Below, piece after piece: positions 4,043 through 5,271 of a DNA stretch of 5,271 bases; within the stretch, counting starts at the first letter, position 1; every line of letters starts with the position of its first letter. Where the stretch lies: positions 1 through 5,271 of the forward strand of contig CALEGL010000307.1 in NCBI GenBank assembly GCA_937876495.1. Direction: 5' to 3'. A program made the translations under genes and the position numbers. Under the pieces are notes generated by a model. It did not search any database and was not told where the DNA came from. It worked only from the letters and a program-made list of their open reading frames with translations. This stretch comes from an uncultured Bifidobacterium sp. (lineage in GTDB: Bacteria > Actinomycetota > Actinomycetes > Actinomycetales > Bifidobacteriaceae).

Positions 4043-5271
4043 TTACGACCTCAGACCCTCGAGGTCGCCCCGGTCCAGCGCCTCCCGATACAGGCGGGCG
4101 AAGACGCGGTCGCCGTGCACGCCGTCATGCTCGAACTCGTTGGTCGCCCAGTAGTGCGAGCGCCCGATGCGTGTGAGGGTGTCGAGGGAGAGCTCCGAGG
4201 GCACGTACATGTCGTCGACGTACACGGCGGCCTGCAGCGGCACCTCGTTGGAGGCGAGGCGATCGGGGTCGTACAGGCGGCCGAAGCAGGTCTCGCCCAT
4301 CATGCGCTCCACGGCGGGGGCGAAGGTGCGCAGGGCCCTCTCCTGCCCGAACATCCACGGGAAGGCGGCCTCCCCGGTGAACATCAGAGGCCGGTGGGAG
4401 GGGTCGAAGTCCGGCGAGACGTCCCGCACCCGCTGGGCGGCCCACCGGATGGGCGCATCGAGCTCGCCGTCGGCGTAGATGAACTCCTGCAGCGGCCAGT
4501 ACAGGGGACGGGACGCCGTCGCCTGTTCGACATGCGCGAGGAACTCGTCGGACAGCGGCGAGGAGTCCGACGCGGACCCGTCCCCGTCCACGAAGGCCTC
4601 GTCAAGCAGCCAGTGGAGCCGCTCGAAGCTCGGCTTCATGCCGAAGTCGGCTCCCAGGGTCTGCAACCGCTCCACGGTGAGCCGGTCGCCGCCCGGCAGA
4701 CGCACGTCCTCGACGGCGAGACGGTCGGCGAGCATGGCCACGCGACCGGCATCCTGCGGATAGCGCTCGTAGTAGGCGCGGTTCTTGGCCTCCATCCTCG
4801 GGAAGGTGTGACGGTACAGCTCCTCCGCGTCCGCCGGCACATGCGGGATGCCGCCGGTGGTGAAGCAGGCGGCGAGGCCCTCCGGGAACAGGGACAGATA
4901 CGTAAGGGTGAGGAACCCGCCGTAGCTCTGGCCGAGCGTCGCCCAGCGGCGTCCGCCGAACTCCGTCAGACGCAGATGCTCCATGTCGCGGATGATGGAG
5001 TCCGCCAGCAGACGGTGAAGCAGCCACGCCTGGCGCCCTGCGTCGCCGATGCGCGCCATGGCATGTGAATCGACGCGGGATGAGCGTCCTGTACCCCGCT
5101 GGTCAGGCAGGATGACACGGAAATGCCTGACCGCCTCGACGATCCAGCCGTCGCTGGCGGGGCTCAGGGGCCGCGGCGAGGCGCCGCCCGGGCCGCCCTG
5201 GAGGAACAGCAGCAGAGGCAGGTCGTCATGCGCATGCTCCGGCGAGCAGACCACACGGAAGAACAGGCTCA
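4043..5271 (-). CDS. pip: Prolyl aminopeptidase (proline iminopeptidase), alpha/beta hydrolase; 5' end missing
   Basis: The frame enters from the right edge (codons from 5269) and ends at TAA 4043, giving 408 visible residues; about 20-40 N-terminal residues are probably missing, since actinobacterial members of this peptidase S33 group are roughly 420-440 long. It is expected to release N-terminal proline from peptides in the cytoplasm. Numbering from the internal GTG at 5254: LFLQGGPGGASPRPL (16-30) is the oxyanion-hole region; PDQRGTGRSS (50-59) follows; GQSYGG carries nucleophile Ser110; a helical cap spans about 135-250; QEFIYAD and TGEAAFPWMF come next; the acid is in YVDDMYVP (D347 or D348) and the base is His376 in NEFEHDGV. 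All triad elements are present, so the visible part looks intact. Residues before the GTG (SLFFRV) continue the family sequence, so this GTG is not the true start. No signal peptide can be judged. It precedes proC by 135 bases on the same strand. Confidence 0.9.
   Translation of the reverse strand, partial: SLFFRVVCSPEHAHDDLPLLLFLQGGPGGASPRPLSPASDGWIVEAVRHFRVILPDQRGTGRSSRVDSHAMARIGDAGRQAWLLHRLLADSIIRDMEHLRLTEFGGRRWATLGQSYGGFLTLTYLSLFPEGLAACFTTGGIPHVPADAEELYRHTFPRMEAKNRAYYERYPQDAGRVAMLADRLAVEDVRLPGGDRLTVERLQTLGADFGMKPSFERLHWLLDEAFVDGDGSASDSSPLSDEFLAHVEQATASRPLYWPLQEFIYADGELDAPIRWAAQRVRDVSPDFDPSHRPLMFTGEAAFPWMFGQERALRTFAPAVERMMGETCFGRLYDPDRLASNEVPLQAAVYVDDMYVPSELSLDTLTRIGRSHYWATNEFEHDGVHGDRVFARLYREALDRGDLEGLRS

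Noticed and set aside
4115..5068. Plus-strand open frame of 317 codons
   Set aside because: It lies wholly antisense to the peptidase gene, which has all catalytic motifs in its own frame.
1..5271. Novel defence, mobile or biosynthetic system
   Set aside because: All six coding regions match ordinary chromosomal families in one orientation, with uniform GC-rich codon use and no transposase, integrase, repeat array or toxin-antitoxin-like pair.

Overview
The window looks like a chromosomal piece of a high-GC actinobacterium, most likely a Bifidobacterium. The YchF protein has the sequence character and C-terminal ending (FKFNVSK) I associate with bifidobacteria, and third codon positions are nearly all G or C throughout. 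The genus call is recognition by eye, not a database result. All six genes lie on the minus strand and fill almost the whole window, so it is best read from right to left.

Layout in transcription order: a proline-iminopeptidase-type alpha/beta hydrolase (5' end outside the window, stop at 4043); a structured gap of 135 bases; proC, the last step of proline synthesis (3907-3110, GTG start, strong ribosome site); a 198-base gap with direct and inverted repeats and a likely promoter; ychF, the ribosome-associated OLA1-type ATPase (2911-1817); a 95-base gap; a small DsrE/F-like protein (1721-1398); a 36-base gap; mug, a G:U-mismatch DNA glycosylase (1361-675); an 80-base gap with a perfect 8-bp inverted repeat; and an AAC(3)-family N-acetyltransferase whose C-terminal end runs off the left edge (594-1).

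Functionally this is ordinary core genome. The peptidase releases N-terminal proline from peptides and ProC makes proline, so those two form a loose proline pair. YchF is translation/stress related, Mug is DNA repair, and the DsrE-like and AAC(3)-like proteins have no assignable substrate. I found no mobile elements, CRISPR arrays, tRNA or rRNA genes, phage genes or sign of a defence system. The most interesting material is in the gaps. ychF and the acetyltransferase both have a TANNNT hexamer 6-7 bases before the ATG, which suggests leaderless or near-leaderless transcripts; the ychF hexamer sits between perfect inverted-repeat arms. The gap before proC can fold into two stems and holds a 15-codon micro-ORF. 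No gap contains a hairpin followed by a T-run, so no classical intrinsic terminator was found.
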